NCBI GenBank assembly: GCA_028554755.1
Contig: JAPTOF010000006.1
Location: 19,529,001 to 19,593,000 of the forward strand
Direction of reading: 5' to 3'
DNA: 64,000 nt
DNA from: Cordia subcordata
Lineage: Eukaryota > Streptophyta > Magnoliopsida > Boraginales > Cordiaceae
Below, piece by piece: positions 53,547-63,324 of the stretch. A program made the translations under genes and the position numbers. The notes under the pieces were generated by a model that saw only the letters and a program-made list of their open reading frames with translations, made no database searches and was not told the origin of the DNA. Each line of letters begins with the position of its first letter. Positions within the stretch are counted from its first letter, which is position 1.

Positions 53547-56500
53547 CTATAAAATAATATCTTCTAATCTCCACAATCTACATAAAGTTTTGTTCAAAAG
53601 AGAAGGCTGAAATTTTCTACCATTTGTAAGTTTAACTCTAACATCATTAAAGATAGTGTCAAAAATAGACTCCTCGGTTCTAGCTTGATTTTTGTAGATA
53701 CGTTGATTCCTTTCAATCCAAATGTTGTAGATGGCTGCCCCAAAAAGATGCTTGAAAATTGTGGCCTTCAAATGCTTTTCAAGGGCAAATGGAGTGGTGT
53801 AATCAATAATTTCATGCCAACAAATCAGATTTTCCGGAACAAGAGTGAGTTGCAAACCCTTTCTCCAAATCCTCCTGGTGAAACAACATTCAAAAAAGAG
53901 ATGCTCCCTAGTCTCACAACCCATGTAACAAAATATACACATTGGGTTAATATTAAGCCCCCAATGCAAGATTCTATATTTTGTGCTAAGGCAATCATGA
54001 AAAGCAAGCCAAACAATGAAGCTATGTTTAGGATTGTGCCTCTTATGCCAAATGTAATTAAATCCTTCAAAATGAGTGCCCTTTCTTCTAATACTTTCCC
54101 AAGTGTGAAAAAATGTGAAGCCTCCACATGGAGAAAGATTCCATGATATTTTATCCATAGTGCCATCAATAAGATCAAAATCTGGAACATTAACTTGGGA
54201 GAGGTGCATTGGCCAATTCCAAATACCATCAATGAAAATCTCACAAACCTTTGTATGAAGTGGGGGATGTGGAATGGCATTAGTCCAATGCTCAAAGAGA
54301 GAACCATCCTTGTGCCAATTATCAATCCAAAAGAAGGTGTTTGCTCCATTGCCAATCTTGTGTTGGATAAATCTCTTTGCAATAACACGGCAGCCAAGAA
54401 GTGTTTTAAAAACCCAACTTGCATCCTTGGGAATTTGTAGCATCCATATAGAAGAGTCTTTGATATAGTTTGCATGAACCCATTGACTCCAAAGCGATTC
54501 TTTTGTTGCATACATCCTCCAAAAAATTTTCAGCATGTATGTTAAGTTAACCTCTTCAATGCTCCGGATACCAAGTCCTCCCTCCTTTAATGGGAGACAA
54601 ATATCCTTCCATGCCACCTTAGGACCAGTCCCTCTCCACAAAAAGGCTTTAAATTTTGTCTCAATGGCAGCCATAACACCTTTAGGTAAAAGAAAAGCAT
54701 TTGCCTAATAAGCACAAATCTGAGTAAGGACGGATTTAATGAACACAAGTCTTCCCGCAAAAGAGAGCCAATTATTGCACCATGAATCAAGCTTAAAATT
54801 TATTTTTTCCAAGAGAGGACAGCAATCATTCTTACTAAGCTTTCTTGAAACAAGTGGAATACCCAAATAACGGATTGGTAGCTCACCCTCTTGGAACCCA
54901 ATTCTATCCATGATTGCTTTTTTCTCCTCATTTGGAACCCCACCAAGAAAGATAACACTCTTAGCATTGTTAATAATCAGCCCTGAGTAAGTTGAAAAAG
55001 TCTTCAATGTGTCCATGATGCAATCAATTGAATTCATATCCCCTTTACAAAACATAAGAAGATCATCCGCAAAACAAAGATGATTAAGCTTTATGCTTCC
55101 ACATTTTCGGTGAAAATGAAATCTCAGGTTGTTTGCCAAGTTGTTTAGCATAAATGTAAGCACCTCCATACAAAGGACAAAGAGGTAAGGGGAGATGGGA
55201 TCTCCTTGCCTAATGCCATTTGCACCAAAGAAATAACCTTCCAAACCTCCATTGAGAGTAATGCTGAAGCTAGGAGTTTTGATGCATGCCATAATCCAAT
55301 CCACAAACTTTTTGGGAAAGCCAAAAGCAAAAAGTGTGCATTCAATGAATCTCCAATTCAAGGAATCGAAAGCTTTCATAATGTCAACTTTAAATGCACA
55401 TCTTGAAGAGATATGTCTCCTTTGATAACCTCTCATGATGTCATGTGCAATGAGGATTTTTTCATGGATGAGTCTACCATTAATGAAGGCTGATTGGTTC
55501 CATGAGATGATGTGGGATAAATAAGCTTTTATCCTATTTGCAATGATCTTGGAAATGCACTTGTAGATAGTATTACAACAAGAAATTGGCCTATAATCCT
55601 TGACCATGGAAGGATTTGGGGTTTTGGGCACAAGAGCAATAAATAGTGGCATTTACCTCTTTGAGGAGCTTGCTTGAATTGAAAAAGGATCTGATTGCAT
55701 TTAAGACATCCTTACCCACAATCTCCTAAGCAACCTTGTAGAAATGAGATGTGTAGCCATCCGAACCTGGGCTTTTGTTTGGGTTGAGAGAAAAGAGCAC
55801 ATCCTTGATTTCATCATTTGTAATAGGGGCAATGGTGGTGGCAGCAACATCTTGATCAATTTGCTTGTCAATAATATTTCTCAAAAGATCAACACTAATG
55901 CTTGTGGAAGATACAGCTCCAAGAAGCTTCTTGAAATAGCCAACAAATTCATCCTTCACTTCATCTTCTTCAATAAGAATATGACCATTCTTATTCTTGA
56001 TAGCATGGATAGTATTTTTGAGCTTCTTACCTTTAACAACATTGTGGGAAAATTTTGTATTTGAATCACCATCCTTGATCCAAGTGAGTCTTGATTTTTG
56101 GTAGAGAATGGCTTTATGTTTTGCATCAAGCTCCTCCAATGTGCTCAAAATGCATTTCTCCTTATCAATGAGAAAGTTATCTTGCTCACCATTAAGAAGA
56201 AAGAATTGAATGCTATCAAGCTCCTCCCGAAGTTTTTTGATGGCAAATGGAATGGCAGCAAAATGCTCTTTGTCAAAAGATTTAAGAGCAAGTTTTAACC
56301 ATCTTTGCTTTTGATAGAGAATGTACATTGGTGTACCAAAGACCCGTGTACAGCAATGGTCTTCAACAAGTTTGAGGAAATCCAAATGAGAGGTCCAAAC
56401 ATTATAAAATTTGAAGGGCTTTGGTGAAGATTTCCAAGACTTACATGTTTGCATGATAAGGGGGCAATGATCAGAGACTCCGGGGCTAGCAATCAAAAGG

Positions 56501-57141
56501 AAAGAATGTTGATAATTGTGTAGCCAATTTCCATTGATGAGAGCTCTATCAAGCTTGCTAGCCAAGTAGTTTTCATCATGGCTTTTATTTGTCCAAGTAA
56601 AGCGTGGTCCATGAGCATTTACTTCTTGCAACTTTGCATTAGCCACAAAGTTTTTGAAAGCACCAGCACTTTTTGGAATAGAAAAAGTGTTTGATTTGTC
56701 ACCACAATGTAAAACCTCATTGAAATCCCCTATGAGACAAAAATCACTTTCTTCACACCAAGCACACCAAAGCTCAAGTTTCCTCCAAAGTTCATATCTT
56801 TTTGATGCTTCATTGTGGCCATAGATGAAGGCAACACAGAAAGACTGATGAATATGATCATCAAAATTAAAGAGTAAGGCTTGGTCACATGAGTCAATCC
56901 AAGTTGCTTTAATACCTTTCTTCAAAAAAAGCCAAATTCGCCCCTTAATAAAATCATCCATGTAGCTTGTAAATCCAACTTTGTGAAAACGAGCACTAAT
57001 GAGTTTGATATTTTCAGCACTTACCACCTTGTTCTCCAAAAGGCAAAGAATGTCCAAGTGGTGATTATTGATCAGCAACTTTGCTTCCTTTTGCTTATTA
57101 GGGGAATTAAACCCCTTAATAGTCCATGAGCAAAAATTCAT
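53547..57141 (-). pseudogene. LINE-C ORF2 (EN, RT, zf-RVT), best overall copy
   Basis: About 1,198 codons with three lesions: TAG at 55726-55728 (Trp to stop), a frameshift near 55650 and TAA at 54705-54707. EN is intact to the eye: MNFCSWTIKGFNSPNKQKEA, LLENKVV, LIGDFNEVLHCGDKS, FTWTNKSHDENYLASKLDRA and PGVSDHCPLIMQTC. RT: NPNKSPGSDGYTSHFY, RPISCCNTIYKC, KVDIMKAFDSLNW, GANGIRQGDPISPYLF, CFADDLLMFC, YLGIPLVSRKLSK. Thumb, W-rich linker, zf-RVT CIFCYMGCETREHLFFECCF near 53900-53955, then CRLWRLEDIIL and TAG at 53547-53549. Target-primed reverse transcriptase by family. Confidence 0.93.
57097..57120 (-). promoter_or_regulatory. ORF2-start hairpin, LINE-C
   Basis: On the minus strand ATTAAGGGG is followed after 7 nt by CCCCTAAT, pairing with a one-base bulge and beginning 22 nt after the ORF2 ATG (57141), which itself overlaps the ORF1 TGA. 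Confidence 0.55.
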
Positions 57142-58083
57142 TGAAGAGGTATAGGAGGAGCACTAGGCTCAATTTCATGGTTGCTTTTTGCATGTGGTGA
57201 GCCATCATTACCCAATTCATCTCCCCTACAATGCTGGCCAAGGAGTCTTAGATTTCCATCTTCACCTTCTCCCACATGACCAAGAATTTCAAAATGATTA
57301 GAGTGCATCATTTTAGAGCTTAAGGGGTCAAGTGGAACCCTAGCAATGCAATGCCTAGGAGATGATTCCTTAGCTTTTGAATAAAACCCGTCACCATGGG
57401 ATTCAAAAGATGTATTACTTGTCTTCAATGGAGCTTTTTTGCTCACGGGTTGCCACTCATAATGAGTTTTTGTGGGCTGTTTTAGAGGTTGCTTTTGAGG
57501 TTGAGCTTTAGGCTTAAGAGGGCAATGATCCTCCACATGACCAACCGCCTTACATTGTGAGCATTTTGTTGGCTTCCATGCATATTCCACCATGACCTTT
57601 GCCTTGGAACCATTCCTAAGTTTTGGATAAACTACATCCGGAAGATTTTCTTCCAAGTCAACTTCAATGCAAACTCTTGCAAATTCCAAATTCCTTCTTG
57701 AATCAGTGAGAGCATCCATTTGGATTGGTTTCCCAATGAAGGAGGCTATATATCCAAGTCCTCTTTTAGAGTAGAGGCTCATTGGAACATCCCAATGTTT
57801 AACCCAAATAGGCACTTTTTTGCAAGATAAGTTAACAAACTCAAGATTTGGATCCCATTTTCTCAACAAAAGTGGTCTATGGTTGACATGCCAAAGTTGT
57901 TGAAGAATTTTTTGGCAAAACTCTTCTTTTTCAAATCTGAAAATGAAGAGACCTTTTCCTTTAGTATGAATATCAACCTTGCCAAATTTCTTCCAAACAA
58001 GCTCCACCATGATTTTGATAAGAAAGAAGGGTAGGGGAGCACCTAAGAATTGCCCAACAAGACAATGATTCCAAAATTTGTTC
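57138..58083 (-). pseudogene. LINE-C ORF1, C-terminal part, open
   Basis: 5'-truncated, but open over 290 codons from 58010: VELVWKKFGKVDIHTKGKGL, WHVNHRPLLLRKWDPNLEF, GKPIQMDALTDSRRNLEFAR, VMVEYAWKPTKCS and an intact knuckle CSQCKAVGHVEDHC near 57525-57565. The acidic tail has FEILGHVGEGEDGN and ends PSAPPIPLQ with TGA at 57138-57140. The TGA overlaps the ORF2 ATG (57139-57141) as ATGA. No internal stop, so this is the most intact ORF1 C-terminus in the window; upstream FWNHCLVGQFLGAP codons are also readable back to the truncation. Confidence 0.9.
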
Positions 58084-58087
58084 CCAT

Positions 58088-59624
58088 CAAGTGCTTCTCA
58101 TGAGCATTTAGAGTGATGAAATTGAGAATATCTTTCCAGCAAATCAAGTGCTTCGGCAAGAAAATGAGCTCCAAACCACGTCTCCAAATTCTTCTTGTAA
58201 AAACACACTCAAAATAAAGGTGCTCCCTTGTTTCACTTCCCAAATGACAAAAAATGCGAAGGGGATTGATGTCAAGTCCCCAAGAAAGAAGCCTGAATTT
58301 GGTACTTCAACGGTCAAGGAATGCAAGCCAAACAATAAAACTATGCTTAGGATTATGTCCCTTATGCCATATTATATTATGGCCTTCAAAAACATTTTCG
58401 CTTCGCCTAATGTGGTTCCAAGTGCAATTAAAAGAGAAGGAAGCTTCATGAGAATTCCACATATAGACATCATTTGAGTGATCATCAATATGAAAGTTTA
58501 GCTTGATAATATAAAGGAGATGAACAGGCCAATTCCAACTTCCATTTGAGTAGAAGTCATTTTACCTTTGCTTGAAGAGGGGAAAATGGAAATAAATGGT
58601 TCCAATGATCCAAGAGAATACATCCAGATGCCATTTATCATACCAAAAGAAAGTATTAGTGCCATTGCCGACCTTGTGTTCAACGAAGCTTCTTGCTTTA
58701 CTTCTACAATTTAAGAGCATCTTGATGATCCAGCTAGCATCTGGCAGACTTACAACTCCCAAATTAATTTTTCTTTGATATAGTTGGAATGGATCCATTG
58801 ACTCCATAATGAGCTTCTATCCGAATACATCGTCCAAAAAATTTTAGCATAAAGACATCATTTATCTCCTTCAAGCTTCTAATCCTGAGACCCTTTTCTT
58901 CTTAAAGGGAGACAAATATCCTTCCAAGCAACCTTTGGGCCCGTGCCTCTCCATAGGAAAGCCTTAAATTTTGCTTCAATTTTTGGCAAAATACTCTTGG
59001 GGAGAAGGATTGTACTTGCCTAAAATGCATAGACTTGAGTAAAAGTATACTTGATGAGGACAAGTCTACCAGCAAAAAAAAGCCACTGATTGGTCCATTT
59101 GTCAATCCTAGCAGTGATTTTCTTCAAAAGAGGCATGCAATCTTACTTTCTAAGTTTTCTTAAGACAAGAGGTAAACCAAGATACCAGATAGGGAGCTCA
59201 CCTTCATATATGCCCACTTTATCAATGATGGCTGATTTTGCTTCGTAAGTTATTCCTCAAAAGTAAATGCTGCTTTTGGTTTTGTTGATGTTAAGCCTGG
59301 AGTAGGAGGAGAATGATCTCGAAGTAGCCATGATGCATTCAATAGAATTCAAGTCCGCTCTACAAAAAAGGAAGAGGTCATCCGCAAAGTAGAGATGGTT
59401 GAGCTTCAATTTTGAGCACTTTGGGTGGAACTCTTAAGGATAAAAGCAATGATAGTAGCATTTACCTCCTTGAGCAATTTGCATGAGTTGAAAAAGAAAC
59501 CAGTAGCATTTGTGACGTCCTCTCCAACTATCTCCCAAGCGGGCATATAGAAGTGGGAAGTGAAACCATCCGGGCCTGGGCTTTTGTTAGGATTAAGAGA
59601 GAAGAGAGCACTCTTAATTTCTTC
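58088..59624 (-). pseudogene. LINE-D' ORF2, RT to zf-RVT, right-arm copy
   Basis: Counterpart of 395-1935: EEIKSALFSLNPNKSPGPDG, the shared deletion junction KSSTQSAQN near 59410, YFADDLFLFC near 59370, a degraded thumb, the W-rich linker and GSETREHLYFECVFTRRIW near 58200. Stops and slips throughout. LINE-C interrupts after the codons NAHEKHL. Confidence 0.85.
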
Positions 59625-59794
59625 AATACAAAGCAAGCATTAAGTTTGGAGGGTAAAGCAAAAGAAAAGAGGGTTATAACCCATTACAAATGAATTTTCC
59701 TTGCATAAAAGAAATGACATTAAACCAAGCAAGGAACAATGAAGAAACAAGGAAAAGACAGAACCGAATCTTAACTTGTTGTATTCCCAAAGGG
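59625..59794. other. Unassigned sequence outside the right arm
   Basis: 170 bp between the outer breakpoint of the right arm and the 5' end of LINE-E'. A/G-rich, with no LINE motif and no coding signal I can support. Probably flanking genomic DNA or repair filler. Confidence 0.5.
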
Positions 59795-59997
59795 GTTTTC
59801 TCTCTCTAGCATGGAAAATCCTCCTCCTTCTCTCTTCCCATCCTAAACTCGCCACCTTTCTCCACCACTTTCACCACCACAAAATCTCCCATTTCTTTTT
59901 CCACAACCCTTTTTTCAAACCTTGTTTTTGCAGCCCCAACCTTTAAAACTTAAACACTTTTTTCATACCCGTCCCACAACCCCAACATTTGAATTCC

Positions 59998-62053
59998 ATG
60001 GCAAAGAAGAAAGATACTTCTCCTTCTAGGCATAGTGCTCGCATCTCAGCAAAGAATCAAGCTAAAGAATATCCTTCTAAGGTAAAGAGTTCTAAAGGCA
60101 TATCGGATGAGGTTGACTCAACGTCTTTTATTTCTCCTCTTGAGAATCAAGAAGTTTCATCAACCTCAAGCAAGGAACTTCGTGAAACTTTCTATGCTTT
60201 TGAATTTGGAAAAACTTCAAGGCTTTGCAAGAGGCGAAAGAAAAAGAAAACTATGAGCTCGTGAAAAAGTTATCAAGGAAGGCTAGATCATTGTCACCTC
60301 TTAGCAAGGGTTTTATGTCTCTCGCAAAGGAAAACCATGAGGATTTGGATTCTTCTCAAAAGCTTCTTGGCTTCTGAAAAAGATACCAAGCCTTCTCCAG
60401 CCCGAAGTGCTCTTCAAAACTTGGAAATCAATCTAAAAATGCTCAAATCAGTCCCTTAGGTTTTTCGGGCTTGAGGGAGGAAGAAGAAGAGGAAAAGCTA
60501 TTATCCAATGGTCAAAACAAGCTTACCCCAGATATTATCCTTGGGGGAAAAGTGGGAAGCACTTTTCTTGATTTTGGCAGCCCCTTTTCAACTTAAACAT
60601 CCCAAAAATTGATAACTCATGCTCAAGATTCAAAGCAAACTTTTGAACCACAATTTCAACTCCAAAAACCCCGTTGTTTTGATGGAAATTTCCCCCACTC
60701 CAAAACATGTTTTCAACAAGAAAAAAGGGGCCCACTACTGAAATGACATGGCTGCCATGTCATTAAGTAAAGACATATCAGCCACCATTCTAAATCAGCT
60801 CCTCTCTTCTCAAGGTGAAGAAGAATGTGAACGCACTACTTAGCCCACTCAAATGCATTTCAAAAATGAAAATCGGGAAGAGAAGATTACAATTGAAAGC
60901 AAAAGTATTCCTCAACAAAATGCCCAACCAAATGCTTGGAGGAAGCCTCCAAAACTCAGGTTTAAACCTTCTTAAAAAACGCCATCTCTTGATTGGGGTA
61001 AAGACTTTGCTGAATTCATTAGTACAAATTTACAATTTGATGATGAAATTGAGGTCAAAGTGGTTAATGGAGTTAGGGATGTTGTTGACCCCCTGGAGGA
61101 TTTATATGATGAAGGGGATAAATTATGGACTCATTGTTTGGTTGGCCAATTTATAGGCGCCCCACCACCTTTCTTCCTTATCAAAAACATGGTTGACTTT
61201 GCATAGAGAAGATTTGGCAATGTGGATATATTTAATAAGGGAAAGGGGTTGTATGTTTTCAAGTTTGATAAGGAAGAACATTGTAAAAAAGTTTTACAAC
61301 AACTTTGGCATGTAAACCATAGGCCTTTGCTCCTAAGGAAATGGCAACCAAATCTTGAGTACATCAACTTGAATTGGAACAAAGTCCCATTGTGGGTTAA
61401 ACTTTGGAATGTCCCAATGAGTCTTTGGTTAAAAAAAGGGTTAAACTATTTTGCTTCTTTCATTGGGAGGCCTATTCAAATGGCTGCATTGACTGAATCA
61501 CGGAGAAACCTTGAATTTGCAAGGGTTTGTATTGAGGTAAATTTGGAGGAAAGTCCCCCGGATGCAATCTTTCCAAAACTTAGAGATGGCTCCCGGGCTC
61601 AAGTTGATGCTGACTATGCATGGAAGCCTTTTAAATGCTCACATTGCAAGATGGTGGGACATATGGTTGATAAATGTCCCATGAAGCTGAAAACTCAACA
61701 AGCTCAAGGTCCCCTTTTGATTTTAAAACCTAAACAAAAGAAGCAAGAGGATTGGCAAGTTATTGGGAAGAAACTTTCAACAAATGATAGAAATGCACCC
61801 AATTTTGAGATAACAAATGATACTAGTCCTACAAGCAAGATGGCTGATCTTACTCGGCCAATCTCTCCAAGACAAAAGAATAATGCTAGTGGGCTTAGCC
61901 ATAAGATCTAACACGTAAACCACTTCCAAGCTCTTGAAGATGATGGAGAGGAGAAATCCTCCAAACAAACTTGAGGACGGGGAATATGTCGCTGAACCAA
62001 TCATTGCTCAAACCACACATCAAGAGGATCTCACTCCTCTCCCACTATCATGA
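59998..62053 (+). pseudogene. LINE-E' ORF1 (DUF4283-like, zf-CCHC_4)
   Basis: MAKKKDTSPSRHSARISAKN at 59998. The low-complexity region is heavily frameshifted (60240-61100). From 61222, 229 codons are open: GKGLYVFKFDKEEHCKKVLQ, WHVNHRPLLLRKW, GRPIQMAALTESRRNLEFAR, DADYAWKPFKCS and the intact knuckle CSHCKMVGHMVDKC near 61635-61680. A stop at 61909-61911 and a small deletion follow. The C-terminus reads to TGA at 62051-62053, overlapping the ORF2 ATG at 62050. Confidence 0.86.
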
Positions 62054-62686
62054 TATTTTGCTCATGGAATGTTAGGGGTTTAAATTCCCCTAACAAACAC
62101 AAAGAAATAAAGTTGCTGATTGGAAAACATAATCTTGATTGCTTTTGCATTTTGGAGACCAAGACCACCCCAGAAGCTCGTGTTATAGCTTCTTATTTTT
62201 GTAGCTTTGGTTTTGACAACTATGTTGATGAGAACATTGCCGGTCATCTTTGGCTCTTTTGGAGGAATCATCTTAAGCCTACCATCATTGATACCTTTGC
62301 CCAAGGTATGCTTTGCCATTTAGCATCCCTGCCTCATTATCCTTTCTTTGTGATTTTTGTTTATGGTCGAAATGACCCCCAAAGAAGGAAAACACTTTGG
62401 AAGCAAATTGAAAAATGGAGCTTATGGTGCAATGAAGATCCTTTGTGGATCCTCAAGGATTTCAAAGAAGTCCTTCATAGTGGAGATAGATCATCATCTT
62501 TGTCTATCCCCTCTAGTGCATGGGATTTCAAAAATTGTGTTTGTAAAGCAAGCCTTCAAGAATTCAAGTCTATTGGTCCACACTTTACTTGGACAAATAG
62601 AAACTCAAATGGCAACCTTCTTGCAAGCAAGATTGATAAAGCATTGGTGAACCCTTGTTCGATTGAGAGCATGGTGGCTTCTTTTC
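62050..62686 (+). pseudogene. LINE-E' ORF2, EN domain, truncated by LINE-N
   Basis: Open over the whole fragment (about 212 codons): MIFCSWNVRGLNSPNKHKEI, CILETKTTPEAR (EN glutamate), GFDNYVDENIAGHLWLFWRN, FVYGRNDPQRRKTLW, LWILKDFKEVLHSGDRSS, FTWTNRNSNGNLLASKIDKA. The GDFNE box has become KDFKE, losing the catalytic Asn while the Asp is kept. The SDH box and all of RT are missing because LINE-N starts at 62687. Confidence 0.87.
62071..62094 (+). promoter_or_regulatory. ORF2-start hairpin, LINE-E'
   Basis: GTTAGGGG (62071-62078) and CCCCTAAC (62087-62094), 8-bp stem, 8-nt loop, 21 nt after the ORF2 ATG. Against LINE-B the first base pair is G-C in place of A-T, a compensated change. Confidence 0.6.
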
Positions 62687-63119
62687 TTTTTTTGCGACGC
62701 AAGTAAGTGTGGTATTTCATTAATCAATGGACGAATGTACAAGATTTACATGGCTATACAAAAATATTTTCAATCTTCCACAGTTTCCCAATTTCAATAT
62801 TCAACCTAGTGGAAGGGAATTTCTTTCCAAAAGTAACTTTACATCAAATATTGTTATAAATTTCCACAAAAATAGATTCTTCCGTCTTGGCCTCCTTGTT
62901 GAAGAGTCTTCTATTCCTTTCGAGCCAAAGGTGATTAATTGATGCTCCAAAAAGGTGCTTTAAAATGACGGCCTTCAAATTTTCATCCTGGGCATATGGA
63001 GAAAGGAAGAAGTTGATCTCATCCCATTCATAGATATTTGTTGGGCAACAAGTGAGTTGGAGTCCTTTTCTCCAAATACACCTCGTGAAACCACAAAAGA
63101 AAAAGAGATGATCTCTATC
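62687..63119 (-). mobile_element. LINE-N, 3' end of a minus-strand LINE
   Basis: Poly(T) 62687-62693, then gcgacgcaagtaagtgtgg. The visible part encodes DHLFFFCGFTRCIWRKGLQL (end of zf-RVT), HLWLERNRRLFNKEAKTEES and a C-terminus with stop at 62754-62756. Upstream it is interrupted at 63120 by HL-4; the rest lies off the window. Confidence 0.85.
62754..63119 (-). pseudogene. LINE-N ORF2, C-terminal end
   Basis: Open from 63119 to about 62844, then a frame change before the terminal codons. It matches the shared ORF2 C-terminus of the other LINEs (…ILKHLFGASINHLWLERN…). No RNase H. Confidence 0.82.
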
Positions 63120-63180
63120 TTTTTTTTTTGCGAGGTAAGTAAGAAATACATACGGTAAATTTGTAAAATTACATCCCAAA

Positions 63181-63231
63181 CCCCTCAAATCATAAGATAC
63201 AACAAGACTAACCAATTCTAGATTTAAGGGG
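63181..63231 (-). other. HL-4 3' terminal hairpin
   Basis: In the element sense CCCCTTAAATC pairs with GATTTGAGGGG over 11 positions, one being a U-G wobble in RNA, with a 29-nt loop. It ends 51 nt before the poly(A), as in HL-1 and HL-3. Confidence 0.82.
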
Positions 63232-63324
63232 CAAGAAAAAAAACAACTAGGAAAAGATTCCAGTTACAATAAAAAAAAAACTTATTGAAACAAAGTTACA
63301 TCAAATGAAAGTGAAAAAACAAAA

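Larger units (their letters stand above)
53461..58087 (-). mobile_element. LINE-C, right-arm-specific, 5'-truncated LINE (4.6 kb)
   Basis: Minus-strand LINE inserted into D' in the same orientation. 3' end poly(T) from about 53460, then gcagggcaagt. The 5' end lies inside ORF1 at about 58083. Left-arm LINE-D has the empty site near 1935-1950. No target-site duplication: about 10 bp of target (aagcaaacac in the left arm) is missing between the flanks, indicating a target-site deletion. It entered after the duplication. Confidence 0.9.
33204..59624 (-). repeat. Right arm of giant inverted duplication
   Basis: Reverse-complement counterpart of 395-23946. It has two insertions the left arm lacks, LINE-C (53461-58087) and half-LINE HL-3 (44395-47097), and lacks LINE-H. 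Without them it is about 19.1 kb, matching the left arm. The inner end abuts the poly(A) of LINE-L at 33203/33204. The outer end at 59624 joins unrelated sequence, then LINE-E'. Confidence 0.93.
50578..59624 (-). mobile_element. LINE-D', right-arm copy, split by HL-1' and LINE-C
   Basis: Pieces: 59624-58088, 53460-53252 and 50671-50578 (3' end, poly(T) 50578-50588). HL-1' lies between the last two; LINE-C lies between the first two. The outer end is cut at 59624 within the codons KEEIKSAL, where the left arm continues upstream. Confidence 0.87.
59795..62686 (+). mobile_element. LINE-E', 5' half of an L1-type element
   Basis: Same subfamily and orientation as LINE-E. 5' end ggttttctctctctagcatgg near 59795, ORF1 59998-62053, ORF2 from 62050. 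It is cut at 62686 by the poly(T) of LINE-N within the EN domain. Confidence 0.85.

Noticed and set aside
395..59624. The inverted duplication as an assembly artefact
   Set aside because: Arms differ by substitutions and small indels throughout and carry different insertions with clean ends; a hairpin read artefact would be nearly identical.
59640..59855. 71-codon minus-strand frame at the right-arm edge
   Set aside because: Overlaps the 5' end of LINE-E' in antisense; no recognisable domain and no counterpart conserved in LINE-E.
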